From assembly GCA_017618275.1 (NCBI GenBank), contig JAFZUS010000204.1, positions 1 through 51,502 on the forward strand: 51,502 nt of DNA, given 5' to 3'. Within the stretch, counting starts at the first letter, position 1; every line of letters begins with the position of its first letter. A program made the position numbers and the translations under genes. The notes below the pieces were generated by a model. That model searched no databases. It was not told the DNA's origin and saw only the letters and a list, made by a program, of their open reading frames with translations. This document shows, one piece after another, positions 16,127-25,663 of this stretch. This DNA comes from Prevotella sp. (GTDB lineage: Bacteria > Bacteroidota > Bacteroidia > Bacteroidales > Bacteroidaceae).

Positions 16127-17133
16127 TTTTCAACCCTAACACATCGTGATTCTGAAAGGTTCTTACAACCGTTTAAGAAATCCTTTACAAACATCTTTTT
16201 CTTACCAGCCATCTGAAGTTCTAACAGTTCTACCAGTTCACCGTTCTTGGCAGCAATATATAGTTTTTTATTTTCAATAATAATAGTACCAGAAGGCACT
16301 TCACGCGAGATTCCTGAAACAGCCACTTTATATATTTTAAGGGTGTTTTCATGTCCCTTTTCATCCAGTAGTGTCGTCCATGCTACAGGTACAGGACAGA
16401 GCCCTCGCACGAAATTATAGACTTGTTGGGCTGAAAGATTATTCCAATCAATTTCACAGGTCTCCTTGAATATCTTCGGGGCCAGATGCAATTCTTGTCC
16501 GGCAGTCAACAACTGCTCTTGTGGAATAGACTTAGGCTTACCATTTGATGTAATAATCCTGTCTAAGGTTTCCAGACATAAACGAGCACCTCTAGCCATC
16601 AGAGCATTATAGACTATTTCTACATTAAAAGTCTTATAAATACGGTATTCACTTTGGCAAATAATACGTCCTGTATCTATTTCCTCGTCCAAAAAGAATG
16701 TTGTAACACCAGTCTTCTTTTCTCCGTTGATAATGGCCCAATTGATGGGGGCAGCCCCACGATATTGGGGAAGCAACGCTGCATGAACATTAAATGTCCC
16801 ATATTTAGGCATACTCCAAACAACCTCTGGCAACATCCGAAAAGCCACCACCACCTGAAGATTCGCCCTCCATTTCTTTAACTGACGAAGAAACTCAGGA
16901 TCTTTCATCTTCTCTGGCTGAAGAACGGGAATGCCTTTCTTTTGTGCATACTGCTTAACGGCTGGCGGTTGCAATACACTACCATGTCGTCCTACAGCCT
17001 TATCTGGTTGTGTTACAACCCCAACTACATTATACCCATTACTTAATAACTTCCGTAGTGTATCTACCGCAAACTCCGGCGTTCCCATAAACACAATCCT
17101 CAATTCAGATTTTTCTAATGGAGTTTTCCTCAT
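16117..17133 (-). CDS. fmt: methionyl-tRNA formyltransferase
   Basis: 338 residues, slightly longer than the usual 310-325. The catalytic formyltransferase domain is clear: RIVFMGTPEFA at the start, NVHAALLPQYRGAAPINWAI containing the catalytic Asn and His, and EEIDTGRI with the catalytic Asp. The C-terminal tRNA-binding domain ends near FVKDFLNGCKNL. The last few residues look like a non-conserved extension bordering a CACAGATT repeat. The enzyme formylates initiator Met-tRNA. It sits in the minus-strand core cluster, here separated from clc by the GxxExxY gene. Confidence 0.95.
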   Translation of the reverse strand: MRKTPLEKSELRIVFMGTPEFAVDTLRKLLSNGYNVVGVVTQPDKAVGRHGSVLQPPAVKQYAQKKGIPVLQPEKMKDPEFLRQLKKWRANLQVVVAFRMLPEVVWSMPKYGTFNVHAALLPQYRGAAPINWAIINGEKKTGVTTFFLDEEIDTGRIICQSEYRIYKTFNVEIVYNALMARGARLCLETLDRIITSNGKPKSIPQEQLLTAGQELHLAPKIFKETCEIDWNNLSAQQVYNFVRGLCPVPVAWTTLLDEKGHENTLKIYKVAVSGISREVPSGTIIIENKKLYIAAKNGELVELLELQMAGKKKMFVKDFLNGCKNLSESRCVRVENSV

Positions 17134-17145
17134 AATTCTATATTA

Positions 17146-17180
17146 ATCAATCTATATAAATCTGTGTAATCTGTGGCTCA
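17146..17180. repeat. CACAGATT-type repeat, site 4
   Basis: AATCAATCTATATAAATC followed by TGTGTAATCTGTGGCTCA. On the minus strand its start supplies the TGA stop codon (17178-17180) of the GxxExxY gene and the rest forms the gap to fmt. Confidence 0.75.
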
Positions 17181-17549
17181 AAATACAAACCGTCTCTTCT
17201 CCAAACTGTTTTTGCCAAAGTTAAGTAATAGTCCGACTTTACATCTTGTCGCTGCCAAATAGTTGATCATTTGCGCTTGAAAATCTGCAGTCATATTATC
17301 AACAGCCTTTAACTCCACAACAATACTATCATAACATACGAAATCGGGTTTATAAAAGTGAGGAAGTACTTTATCCTTGTAATAGATATGCAGGCCCTTC
17401 TCTCGTTGATATGGTATTCCTCTCTCCTGAAACTCCAATTCCAAAGCATCTCCATAAACAACCTCCAGAAAACCTCCTCCCAGATTCTTATGGACTTCCA
17501 TTGCTGCCCCTATTATCTGATATGTTCTTTCGTCCCTTTGGTCTGTCAT
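17178..17549 (-). CDS. GxxExxY-family protein
   Basis: 123 residues from the ATG at 17549. The open frame runs 24 codons further upstream, but that part only translates a CACAGATT repeat. The family motif is present as GGGFLEVVY near residue 27, followed by YKPDF and VVELKA, whose Asp and Glu-x-Lys resemble a PD-(D/E)xK nuclease core. The family is small, widespread and of unproven function; nuclease activity is inference. Repeats on both sides (17146-17180 and 17556-17603) form the whole intergenic space and supply the stop codons here and in clc. The gene separates clc and fmt as if inserted as a cassette. Confidence 0.85.
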   Translation of the reverse strand: MTDQRDERTYQIIGAAMEVHKNLGGGFLEVVYGDALELEFQERGIPYQREKGLHIYYKDKVLPHFYKPDFVCYDSIVVELKAVDNMTADFQAQMINYLAATRCKVGLLLNFGKNSLEKRRFVF

Positions 17550-17555
17550 ACTAAT

Positions 17556-17603
17556 TTGTCTGTGAAAATCAACAATCTGTGAAAATCTGTGTAATCTGTG
17601 GCT
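17556..17603. repeat. CACAGATT-type repeat, site 5
   Basis: TGTCTGTGAAAATC, AACAATCTGTGAAAATC and TGTGTAATCTGTGGCTA on the plus strand. Its right end provides two bases of the clc stop codon (TAG on the minus strand, 17602-17604), and its left end lies 7 bp from the GxxExxY ATG. Confidence 0.8.
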
Positions 17604-19407
17604 AGTCCTCCGACATATCATGTACCATTTTGCGGTAAAGAGTATAAAGCCGTTGACGGGAAATATAGCCTTTCAGGTGGTTCTCGGTATCCAGCACAGG
17701 CAACCAGTCGGCACGGGTGCGGTCGAAGGTACGCATCACGTCCGCCATCGGCATTTTGTCGTCTAGTATCGCCTTGGGTTCTACCATCAACTGCGAGGCC
17801 TTAAAATGGTGATAGAGTTCAATACGGAACATCACATTACGGATCTTCATAATCTCCACCTCGCCCAACAGCATACCGCCGGCATCAAGCACAGGCAACA
17901 CGGAAGTGTGGCTGCGGCTGATCTTATGTACGATCTGTCCCAGTTCCATATCGGGAGAGACATAGTCGTAATCACGCTCAATCACTGAATCAAGGTTCAT
18001 CAGCGTCAACACAGCATGGTCGGTATGATGGGTAAGCAGTCGGCCTTCCTTCGCCAATCGTGCTCCGTAGATGCTGTGAGGCTCAAAGATGATGATAGTC
18101 AGATACGAACAGACGCTCACCATCATCAACGGTAGCAGGAGACTATAGCCACCCGTCAATTCTGCGATGAGGAACATACCCGTCAACGGGGCATGCATCA
18201 CACCCGACATCACACCTGCCATACCCATCAGGGCAAAGTTCTTCTCGGGGATATAGACACCTATCTGATGGATGTTCCAGAGGCGTGAGAACAGGAAGCC
18301 TGTGAAGCAGCCTACGAACAGACTCGGGGCAAACGTACCGCCACAGCCGCCACCGCCATTGGTAGCCGACGTGGCAATGACCTTCATCAGGATAACCAGA
18401 GCGATATAGATTAGCAGTATACTCCCCTCACCAGCAAACATCGAGTTGTTTAGCACCTGGTCCCAGTCTGTTTCGGTCCGTCCATTCAACAGCATGTTGA
18501 TGCTACTGTAGCCCTCGCCATAGAGAGCGGGGAAGAGGAAGATGAGGAGACTCAGCACAGAACCACCGATAGCCAGTTTGATATGCGGATGGTTCTTGTA
18601 ACGGGCAAACACACCCTCGCAGGCACTCATCATACGGATGAAGTAAAGTGAAACCAATCCACAGGCGACACCCAACAATATACAGGCAGGGATGCGCTGC
18701 ACAGTCCATTCGCTGTCGAGGTGGAAGGTAAACAGCGCCGCATCACCCTTGAAAATATAGGTGAAGCACGTCGCAGTAACACACGACACAAGGATGGGCA
18801 GCATCGCAGACATCGTCATGTCGATCAGCAATACCTCCACCGTAAACACCAGTCCTGCTATCGGTGCCTTGAAGATACCCGCGATGGCACCGGCAGCGCC
18901 ACAACCCACCAACGTCATCAGCATCTTACGGTCCATGTGAAAGGCCTGTCCCAGATTCGAGCCGATGGCAGAGCCCGTCAGTACAATGGGCGCCTCCGCG
19001 CCCACAGAACCACCAAAACCGATAGTGATGGCAGAGGCTATCACAGACGACCAACAGTTGTGCGACTTCAACCGCGACTTGTTCATCGAGATGGCATAGA
19101 GGATACGGGTGATGCCGTGAGAGATATTATCCTTGACAATGTAACGTACAAACAATGAAGTGAGGTAGATGCCGATGACAGGATAGACCAGATAGAGCCA
19201 GTTGGCGTGCGACGTCTCGAAGCCACTCGTCAACAGCATCACAATCTGGTTGATAATCCAGTGGAGCAAGAAGGCTGCGACTGCGGCAAAGAAGCCAACC
19301 AGCAATGCCAGGATAAGCATGAACATCCGCTCACTGACGTGTTCTACCCGCCACTCGTGCAGACGCTCAAATAGCCCCTTCCTTGCTGTCGTTACTGCTG
19401 CCTCCAT
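17602..19407 (-). CDS. ClC-family chloride channel/antiporter with CBS pair
   Basis: 601 residues. Residues ~25-430 form the ClC membrane domain. GSVGAEAP keeps the gating glutamate equivalent to E148 of the E. coli exchanger, and GGCGGTFAPSL matches the GxFxP selectivity loop. The first loop, normally GSGIP, reads SHGIT. Residues ~470-600 form two cytosolic CBS domains that can bind adenine nucleotides. Retention of the gating glutamate suits a chloride/proton exchanger, but transport mode cannot be settled by eye. The stop codon overlaps a CACAGATT repeat. Sua5/YrdC lies 30 bp upstream. Confidence 0.9.
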   Translation of the reverse strand: MEAAVTTARKGLFERLHEWRVEHVSERMFMLILALLVGFFAAVAAFLLHWIINQIVMLLTSGFETSHANWLYLVYPVIGIYLTSLFVRYIVKDNISHGITRILYAISMNKSRLKSHNCWSSVIASAITIGFGGSVGAEAPIVLTGSAIGSNLGQAFHMDRKMLMTLVGCGAAGAIAGIFKAPIAGLVFTVEVLLIDMTMSAMLPILVSCVTATCFTYIFKGDAALFTFHLDSEWTVQRIPACILLGVACGLVSLYFIRMMSACEGVFARYKNHPHIKLAIGGSVLSLLIFLFPALYGEGYSSINMLLNGRTETDWDQVLNNSMFAGEGSILLIYIALVILMKVIATSATNGGGGCGGTFAPSLFVGCFTGFLFSRLWNIHQIGVYIPEKNFALMGMAGVMSGVMHAPLTGMFLIAELTGGYSLLLPLMMVSVCSYLTIIIFEPHSIYGARLAKEGRLLTHHTDHAVLTLMNLDSVIERDYDYVSPDMELGQIVHKISRSHTSVLPVLDAGGMLLGEVEIMKIRNVMFRIELYHHFKASQLMVEPKAILDDKMPMADVMRTFDRTRADWLPVLDTENHLKGYISRQRLYTLYRKMVHDMSED

Positions 19408-19416
19408 TGCTTACTT

Positions 19417-19440
19417 CATATCTGTGTAATCTGTGGCTCA
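19417..19440. repeat. CACAGATT-type repeat, site 6
   Basis: ATATCTGTGTAATCTGTGGCTCA fills the gap between clc and the Sua5/YrdC gene, and supplies the Sua5/YrdC stop codon (TGA on the minus strand, 19438-19440). Confidence 0.75.
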
Positions 19441-20061
19441 CTTTCTGATAATCTCCACTTCCCCATTCTCCTTCAGACGGATAATGCTTGAGGGGGTATG
19501 CGGTTTGTGCTCCTGACGACGAGACCAACAGACGTAATCCACTGCATCAAGAATACGCTGGTCGATATCGCAATAGTTCTGTGCCGCGGGCTCGCCGCTG
19601 ATATTCGCAGAGGTAGACACTATCGCCTTCTGAAAACGATAGCAGAGTTCCTTTGAGAAAGGCTCGTTGGTGATACGAATACCTATCGACCCATCCTCAG
19701 CAATCAGGTTCGGGGCCAGATTGATGGCTCCGTCGAGGATGATTGTAGTTGGTCTCACAGGGGGACAGGAACCATGTGAGGCAACTGTCTCACATGGTTC
19801 CTGTCCCCCTGTGAGGCTGTCGATAAGTTGCCAGGCAACATCCGGTACATTCCGGATATAACGCTGCATCCGTGCATCAGAATCAACAAGGCAGATGAGC
19901 GCCTTCGAGTCGTCACGCTGCTTGATCTTGTATACTTTGGCAACAGCCTCAGCATTCGTTGCGTCACAGCCGATGCCCCAGACAGTATCTGTCGGATAGA
20001 GAATCACCCCACCCTTGCGCATCGTCTCGATAGCCTTTTTTATATCTTCTTCTCTTGTCAT
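19438..20061 (-). CDS. threonylcarbamoyl-AMP synthase (Sua5/YciO/YrdC) with hairpin insertion
   Basis: 207 residues from the ATG at 20061; a 45-codon open extension lies in the previous gene. YrdC features are present: GGVILYPTDTVWGIGCDA at the start, KIKQRDDSKAL, RPTTIILDGA, GSIGIRITNEPF and VSTSANISGEPA. The family makes threonylcarbamoyl-AMP for the t6A modification of ANN-decoding tRNAs. Between LIDS and RPTTII lie about 17-20 unexpected residues (LTGGQEPCETVASHGSCPPV), encoded by a perfect DNA hairpin at 19754-19815 inserted without breaking the frame. The insert falls in a surface loop ahead of the substrate-binding strand, so function is probably kept, but this is unproven. Confidence 0.88.
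   Translation of the reverse strand: MTREEDIKKAIETMRKGGVILYPTDTVWGIGCDATNAEAVAKVYKIKQRDDSKALICLVDSDARMQRYIRNVPDVAWQLIDSLTGGQEPCETVASHGSCPPVRPTTIILDGAINLAPNLIAEDGSIGIRITNEPFSKELCYRFQKAIVSTSANISGEPAAQNYCDIDQRILDAVDYVCWSRRQEHKPHTPSSIIRLKENGEVEIIRK
19754..19815. repeat. perfect 27-bp inverted repeat inside the Sua5/YrdC gene
   Basis: The left arm 19754-19780 (CTCACAGGGGGACAGGAACC...) and right arm 19789-19815 are exact reverse complements with an 8-nt loop. The arms contain CAGGGGGACAGGAACC, a composition typical of REP-like mobile hairpins. It lies wholly in coding sequence and keeps the frame open. Confidence 0.9.
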
Positions 20062-20071
20062 ATCAGTTTTT

Positions 20072-22633
20072 TTAGAACGAGGGGTTAATAACGAACCGAA
20101 TACCATGCTCAGAAGCCGTAGGCAGATTGCGGTAGTTGATACGGTGGACATACTCAATCTGTATAAGACTGAGGATGTTCTGCACACCAACGGCATACTC
20201 CAAATATGGAACCTTGCTGTCCATAGTGAAACAATTCGCAGGGAATACCATCAATTTATTGCTTGTCTGGTTCTGGGCCAGATAGGGATTGTTCTTATCG
20301 GAAAGCGAACCCCAGAGACCCTTGAACTCAAATATCTCACGCCACTTGAGTTTGCGGAGCAGCGGGATGCGGTTCAACAGTTTACCGCCCATCTCCCAGG
20401 TGAGCATCAGCGAAGCATAACGGTCATTGAGGAATTCCATATTGTTTACCATATTGAACAATTGCGGGGAGACGATGTACGAGAGGTTGGCCTGCGGCAT
20501 CGGCAACAGGGGCCAAGGCACCTGATTCCACTGCGCACCGACTCTCAGTCGTGTGTCAATCTTTCCCCAACTCATTGGCAACCACGTACGACGGTACCAT
20601 TCGAACTCGGTGTAGTTATAATTGTAGTCACCACCCAGCAGTCCCTGATAACCGACGGTGTGTTGCAACTGCACGTACCACGCATCACGGTTCATCGGAC
20701 GACGGCGTTGTTTCGTATTGACGAATTTCTCCTCAGGAGCGTAACGGATACCGAAAGTAGATTCAGTGTATCGCATCTTATCAAGCAACGCGGCACCAGG
20801 AGTCACGGGACGCAGTTCCATGGTACCGACAGGGTCAATACGTTCGGTCTTCAGGTCGGCAGTGAAGCGCCAGTGGTTAGGTGTCTCATATTCGTAGGCC
20901 AGTCGTTGGGTGTTATACATAAACATCTTGTCTATGGTATGTACCTTGAAGGATGAGAATACATTATCCTTGTCTGTGACGGCATACTTGTCACTGGGCA
21001 GAGCCACGTCGCGCTTCGAGGAGAAGATGAGGTGGTTGACGGGAAACTCCTGCGGCAGGTACTGTTTTGCGGGGAACGAATAGGTCAGTTCAGCGCTATA
21101 ATAGTTCTCATGGGTCTTCGTGCCATAGGCATAATAGCCCTTGGCGAAGAGATGGGGGTTGAGGTTCGCCGTGGTCTGTCCACCAATCCTGAGACGCAGT
21201 CCATCGTAGAAGTTCTGCGAGATAAAGGTATTGATTGGGCCGACATCAAACTTGCTGGGCTTTTCGCGGGAGCCTGTCTCTAAGTAGTTCTCGAAGAGAG
21301 CCTTGAGCACAAAGATGACATATTTGAAGCCCTTCAACTGTTCGAGGTGATCGAGGAATCCGCCCATACCAGCCTCACTTCTGGTAAACTCCACCTGACG
21401 GTGTTCCTGCCAGAATGCATCACTACGGTGATCGGAGCCAGTCTCCACCTGCACCGGGTTCTTGCTCTTGAACCGCTCGCGGGGCAATGGGTCGAACGAG
21501 AAATTGGTCTTACGTGTGGTACGCGTCACCACGGCTTTCTGTATCCAATCCATCAGCATCAGTTCCACAATCATATCATCGACAGTAAGTAGCCACTCGC
21601 CATTGTCCTGCCGCGCGAACTCCTGCATACACTGCATCGACTCCACCCAGTTGATATCGCTCGAACGGGGAAGCATCAGTTCACAGCGCTTCACCTGATA
21701 AGTTGTATCGTCGAGGATATATATCTGCCCACGGAAGCCGTAGTCCTGGATATTATTCGGCAGGAAATCGAGATGGATACAACGGTCGTTGCCCACATAG
21801 ACCGTGTCGGCGATGTAGTAACGATAGAACTGGATGGCGTCGCGCCCAATGGGCGAACTGAACTTATGACGCAGCAACAGGATGTAGTCGTCGTAGATGT
21901 CCACATCGGCAAAAACCTCACGCATCACGGTAGTCAGGATCTCACCCGTCTGGAACAGGTCGTTGACGCCACTCGAACGAGTACCCTTCACGATGGTACG
22001 CTCCGCCTTCGGGTCCTTCCGCCAGAGTTGCTCGGTCACCATCTCATCTACCGTCAACGGCAGCACCATCTTGTCGGTATACTGGCTACTATCAACTTGC
22101 TCACGCAACCAAGGATATCTCTTGAACATACCCTTCTCTAAGGTTTCCTGTTTCAGGTCGTTCAATCCAAGGCCTATCTTCTGGTAGTTCTGGTAACGAT
22201 AGTAGTCGTGGCGCTTCAGGTCGGCCTTCTTTTTGTTGGCAATCACCTTGCGCATCAGTTCCACTGCAGGATTATCCTTACGACTATAGCGCGACTTCTT
22301 CTTTGACTTCACCGTCACCTCTTTCAACGTCTGATTGTCGGCAGCCAGTCGGATAGTCATCTGTCCAGAAGTCTGCGGTCCCACGTTGATGACCTGTTCA
22401 CGATAGCCCACCGAACTGATAGTCAGTCGCCAGCCGTTGTGGCGTTCGATACGGAAACGTCCCTCACCATTGGCAATCGTGGATACATGATTTCCTTTAT
22501 ATTGGACCGTGGCATAAGGTATAGGGTAGCCGTCGGCGGCGTCGACCACCACACCACTGATCTGCGCAAACAGCATCAGAGGCATTGTCAGCAAGACAGA
22601 CAACAGAAATATCCTTATACCTTTAGAACTCAC
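20072..22633 (-). CDS. DUF5686 / carboxypeptidase-regulatory-like outer membrane protein
   Basis: About 853 residues from a GTG at 22633, chosen because the signal peptide ([20 protein letters not shown]) then follows at once. The open frame reaches further into prfC without a plausible start. After cleavage comes a carboxypeptidase-regulatory-like beta-sandwich ([19 protein letters not shown], ~20-105), then the large DUF5686 region with many alternating beta strands ending ...[10 protein letters not shown]. The terminal phenylalanine is typical of outer-membrane beta-barrels. Function unknown; common in Bacteroidetes. It overlaps the 3' end of prfC by 11 bp and lies 10 bp upstream of Sua5/YrdC, so it is embedded in the core operon. 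Confidence 0.85.
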   Translation of the reverse strand: MSSKGIRIFLLSVLLTMPLMLFAQISGVVVDAADGYPIPYATVQYKGNHVSTIANGEGRFRIERHNGWRLTISSVGYREQVINVGPQTSGQMTIRLAADNQTLKEVTVKSKKKSRYSRKDNPAVELMRKVIANKKKADLKRHDYYRYQNYQKIGLGLNDLKQETLEKGMFKRYPWLREQVDSSQYTDKMVLPLTVDEMVTEQLWRKDPKAERTIVKGTRSSGVNDLFQTGEILTTVMREVFADVDIYDDYILLLRHKFSSPIGRDAIQFYRYYIADTVYVGNDRCIHLDFLPNNIQDYGFRGQIYILDDTTYQVKRCELMLPRSSDINWVESMQCMQEFARQDNGEWLLTVDDMIVELMLMDWIQKAVVTRTTRKTNFSFDPLPRERFKSKNPVQVETGSDHRSDAFWQEHRQVEFTRSEAGMGGFLDHLEQLKGFKYVIFVLKALFENYLETGSREKPSKFDVGPINTFISQNFYDGLRLRIGGQTTANLNPHLFAKGYYAYGTKTHENYYSAELTYSFPAKQYLPQEFPVNHLIFSSKRDVALPSDKYAVTDKDNVFSSFKVHTIDKMFMYNTQRLAYEYETPNHWRFTADLKTERIDPVGTMELRPVTPGAALLDKMRYTESTFGIRYAPEEKFVNTKQRRRPMNRDAWYVQLQHTVGYQGLLGGDYNYNYTEFEWYRRTWLPMSWGKIDTRLRVGAQWNQVPWPLLPMPQANLSYIVSPQLFNMVNNMEFLNDRYASLMLTWEMGGKLLNRIPLLRKLKWREIFEFKGLWGSLSDKNNPYLAQNQTSNKLMVFPANCFTMDSKVPYLEYAVGVQNILSLIQIEYVHRINYRNLPTASEHGIRFVINPSF

Positions 22634-24212
22634 TGGTGAAATGGAATTTGATATGTTTAAAATCCTCCTGCGCCATTGAGAGCACATAGCCGGAATCGGC
22701 AAGGAACACATCACGACCTTCCTTATCCTTCGCCATATACTGGTACTTGCGCTTCTTGAAATTCTCCAGTTCCTTGTCGTCGTCGCTCTCTATCCAACAG
22801 GCCTTGTAGAGATGTACGGGTTCCCAGCGGCACTTGGCGTTGTACTCGTTTTCCAAACGGTACTGAATCACCTCAAACTGCAACTGGCCTACCGTACCGA
22901 CAATCTTGCGGTTGTTGAACTGGTTGACAAACAACTGCGCCACACCCTCGTCCATTAACTGATCGATACCCTTCTGCAGTTGCTTCGACTTCATCGGGTC
23001 GTCATTCTCAATATACTTGAAGAGTTCTGGCGAGAAGGAGGGAAGTCCTCGGAAATGCAACTGCTCACCCTCGGTCAACGTGTCACCAATCTTGAAGATA
23101 CCACCTGTATCAGGCAATCCTACGATGTCACCAGGCCACGCCTCGTCGATGGTACTCTTACGCTGTGCCATAAACTGCGTCGGCGAGGTGAAACGCATGG
23201 TCTTCCCCTGACGTACATGGAGGTAGGGCTGGTTACGCTGGAACCGTCCGCTGCACACCTTACAGAAGGCGATACACGAGCGGTGGTTGGGGTCGATATT
23301 GGCAGTAATCTTGAAAATAAAACCAGTAAACTTAGGTTCCTCGGGCAGCACATCCCGTTCCTCAGCCTTCGTAGGACGGGGACTCGGGGCGATTTCCACA
23401 AAACAATTCAAGAGTTCCTGCACACCGAAGTTATTCAGGGCAGAACCAAAAAATACAGGGGCCACCTCTGCAGAACGGTAAGTCTCAACATCAAACTCAG
23501 GATAAACGCCATCCACCAGTTCCAGATCCTCGCGGAGTTTCTCGGCATTCTGCTCCCCTACCCGTTTGTCGAGTTCGTCGCTGTCGATGTCAACCTCCAC
23601 CTTGTCTGTCACACGTTGCTTGTCTGGCGTGAAAAGATCGAGTTTATGCTCATAGATATTATACACGCCCTTGAACTTGGCACCTTGGTTGATGGGCCAA
23701 CTCAAAGGACGTACCTTAATCTCCAGTTCCTGTTCCAGTTCATCAAGCAGGTCAAATGGGTCTCGACCCTCACGGTCCATCTTATTGATGAAGATAATCA
23801 CCGGTGTCTTACGCATACGACAGACGGTCATCAACTTGCGCGTCTGTGTCTCCACACCCTTGGCACCATCCACCACGATGATGGCAGAATCCACCGCCGT
23901 CAACGTACGGAATGTATCCTCAGCAAAATCCTGGTGACCTGGGGTATCCAGGATATTCACCTTATATTCTATATCAGAACCCTCTGGGGTATAGTCAAAC
24001 TCCATCACCGAAGTCGAGACCGAGATACCACGTTGTTTCTCGATATCCATCCAGTCGGAGGTAGCCGTTTTCTTGATCTTATTGTTCTTGACGGCACCTG
24101 CCACCTGTATCTGTCCACCAAACAGCAGGAACTTCTCCGTCAGGGTTGTCTTTCCCGCATCTGGGTGCGAGATAATGGCAAATGTCCTTCTTCTTTCTAT
24201 TTCCTGATTCAT
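22623..24212 (-). CDS. prfC: peptide chain release factor 3
   Basis: 529 residues from the ATG at 24212; an in-frame GTG two codons upstream lies in a CACAGATT repeat. GTPase motifs are complete: the P-loop [13 protein letters not shown], switch [14 protein letters not shown] and FINKMDREG. The C-terminal RF3 domain includes FQFE-type strands ([12 protein letters not shown]). RF3 recycles RF1/RF2 from the ribosome after termination. It follows rfbD by 9 bp, and its own 3' end overlaps the DUF5686 gene. Confidence 0.96.
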   Translation of the reverse strand: MNQEIERRRTFAIISHPDAGKTTLTEKFLLFGGQIQVAGAVKNNKIKKTATSDWMDIEKQRGISVSTSVMEFDYTPEGSDIEYKVNILDTPGHQDFAEDTFRTLTAVDSAIIVVDGAKGVETQTRKLMTVCRMRKTPVIIFINKMDREGRDPFDLLDELEQELEIKVRPLSWPINQGAKFKGVYNIYEHKLDLFTPDKQRVTDKVEVDIDSDELDKRVGEQNAEKLREDLELVDGVYPEFDVETYRSAEVAPVFFGSALNNFGVQELLNCFVEIAPSPRPTKAEERDVLPEEPKFTGFIFKITANIDPNHRSCIAFCKVCSGRFQRNQPYLHVRQGKTMRFTSPTQFMAQRKSTIDEAWPGDIVGLPDTGGIFKIGDTLTEGEQLHFRGLPSFSPELFKYIENDDPMKSKQLQKGIDQLMDEGVAQLFVNQFNNRKIVGTVGQLQFEVIQYRLENEYNAKCRWEPVHLYKACWIESDDDKELENFKKRKYQYMAKDKEGRDVFLADSGYVLSMAQEDFKHIKFHFTSEF

Positions 24213-24241
24213 AGCCACAGATTACACAGATTTACACAGAG
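24212..24241. repeat. CACAGATT-type repeat, site 7
   Basis: AGCCACAGATTACACAGATT followed by TACACAGAG. It touches the prfC ATG on one side. On the other it encodes the last residues of rfbD (SLCKSV) and its TAA stop (24222-24224). Confidence 0.85.
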
Positions 24242-25082
24242 ATGCAATGCACTCGGCCAAAGATTCTTCCCAATAGGGCACCTCGATACCATAAGTTCGT
24301 TTGATCTTGGTTTTGTCGAGCACGGAGTAGTGCGGACGGTTGGCTGGTGTGGGATACTCCTCGGTATGTAGGGGACGCACATGACAGGTCGTGATACCCG
24401 CAATGCGATGAATGGCCTTTGTGAAGTCGTACCACGAGATGATGCCCTCATTCGAAAAATGATAGATGCCCGGCACAATGCCCTGGTTGATGGCAGCAAA
24501 GATGGCCACCGCCAAATCACGTGCATAGGTTGGCGTACCTATCTGGTCGAAGATGACACCCAATTCAGGTTTCTCCTTACCCAGTCGGATCATCGTCTTC
24601 ACGAAGTTATTCCCAAAGGTGGAGTACAGCCATGCCGTACGGATGATCATCGCCTTCTTACAGAACTTCATCACACCGAGTTCCCCGGCCAACTTCGTCG
24701 AGCCATAGACACTGTCTGGGCAAGGGGTATCCGTCTCGACATACGGTGTATGCTTGGTCCCGTTGAACACATAGTCGGTACTGATCTGGATAATCCAGCC
24801 ACCCCTCTTCTCGATGGCAGCAGCGAGATAAGCCGGTGCCACGGTATTCAGTGTTGTACAGAGTTCCTTGTTGTCCTCTGCCTTGTCCACAGCAGTATAG
24901 GCGGCACAGTTCACGATACCGTCAATCTCATTGTCTGCCACGAAAGCCTCTATGGCCTTCTGGTCAGTGATATCCAACTCTTCTACATCCGTATTAAAAT
25001 AGGTATGCTGGGGATTGTCCTTCTCCAGCAACTGCATCTCGTTTCCCAATTGGCCATTACAGCCTGTAATCAATATCTTCAT
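24222..25082 (-). CDS. rfbD: dTDP-4-dehydrorhamnose reductase
   Basis: 286 residues from the ATG at 25082; a TTG three codons earlier is unlikely. NAD(P)-binding GCNGQLGNE is at the start, STDYVFNG at ~100, and the catalytic Tyr/Lys pair in VYGSTKLAGE at ~128. It reduces dTDP-4-dehydro-L-rhamnose to dTDP-L-rhamnose, the end product of the pathway that rfbA begins. The last six codons and stop are CACAGATT-repeat sequence, so the native C-terminus appears to have been replaced. The start is 1 bp after the DUF4924 stop. Confidence 0.95.
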   Translation of the reverse strand: MKILITGCNGQLGNEMQLLEKDNPQHTYFNTDVEELDITDQKAIEAFVADNEIDGIVNCAAYTAVDKAEDNKELCTTLNTVAPAYLAAAIEKRGGWIIQISTDYVFNGTKHTPYVETDTPCPDSVYGSTKLAGELGVMKFCKKAMIIRTAWLYSTFGNNFVKTMIRLGKEKPELGVIFDQIGTPTYARDLAVAIFAAINQGIVPGIYHFSNEGIISWYDFTKAIHRIAGITTCHVRPLHTEEYPTPANRPHYSVLDKTKIKRTYGIEVPYWEESLAECIASLCKSV

Positions 25083-25083
25083 A

Positions 25084-25629
25084 TCACTCAAACTTCAGTC
25101 CTTCTTCTTTGTCCTTTTTGTAGTAATCTGATAACATTCCTATAAATGTCGTGATCTCCTTCACGGCATGGGCGGTATCAGGCGAAATATCTTTCTTCTG
25201 CAGACGCAGCAGCATCACACCGTAGAGCGAGTTGAAACAGGTTTCAATCTCGTTCTCTTCTTTGTTGGCCCCTCGGTTGCGCAGTTCGACGATGAATGGC
25301 AACACCTTGTAATACTCCGCATTATAGAAAGGGAACTTCGTCGACTGCAACAACTGGTTATGGAGTTCCACCAACATCTGCATCGTCACCTTATTGATTT
25401 GCAGATGCCCTTTCTCACGACAGCCCTCCTGGTTCATCATTCGGATGAGGTTTCCAAACCAGTCAACCTCCTCTTCTTTCTGCTCTTCCGTATAATCGAA
25501 ACGACTTACCCATTCATCACGGATTCGCCTCAGCGAGCAGTCGAAAGCCCGTATCGTATCCTCTACCTGCCACATATACAGCAGATATTCGGCAATATTC
25601 TTTTTCCTCAGTTCTTGAGCAACAAACAC
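25084..25629 (-). CDS. DUF4924 family protein
   Basis: 181 residues starting at a GTG (25629). The start is supported by the N-terminus MFVAQELRKKNIAEYLLYMW, which begins where this family normally begins. Mostly helical, charged, with no signal peptide; function unknown. The GTG sits exactly at the end of a four-copy 8-nt tandem repeat (GTAAAAAG on the coding strand, 25630-25661) that spans the gap from the LysE gene. The repeat also supplies the purine-rich sequence where a ribosome-binding site would be. Confidence 0.85.
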   Translation of the reverse strand: MFVAQELRKKNIAEYLLYMWQVEDTIRAFDCSLRRIRDEWVSRFDYTEEQKEEEVDWFGNLIRMMNQEGCREKGHLQINKVTMQMLVELHNQLLQSTKFPFYNAEYYKVLPFIVELRNRGANKEENEIETCFNSLYGVMLLRLQKKDISPDTAHAVKEITTFIGMLSDYYKKDKEEGLKFE

Positions 25630-25661
25630 CTTTTTACCCTTTTACTTTTTTACCTTTTTAC
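25630..25661. repeat. 8-nt tandem repeat (GTAAAAAG x4) before a GTG start
   Basis: On the minus strand the units read GTAAAAAG, GTAAAAAA, GTAAAAGG, GTAAAAAG and run directly into GTGTTT, where GTG is the start codon of the DUF4924 gene. The LysE-type stop lies just beyond at 25664. Confidence 0.8.
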
Positions 25662-25663
25662 CT

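Noticed and set aside
22980-24371. 463-codon plus-strand ORF
   Set aside because: It is antisense to prfC, whose GTPase motifs are complete; the translation shows no recognisable domain.
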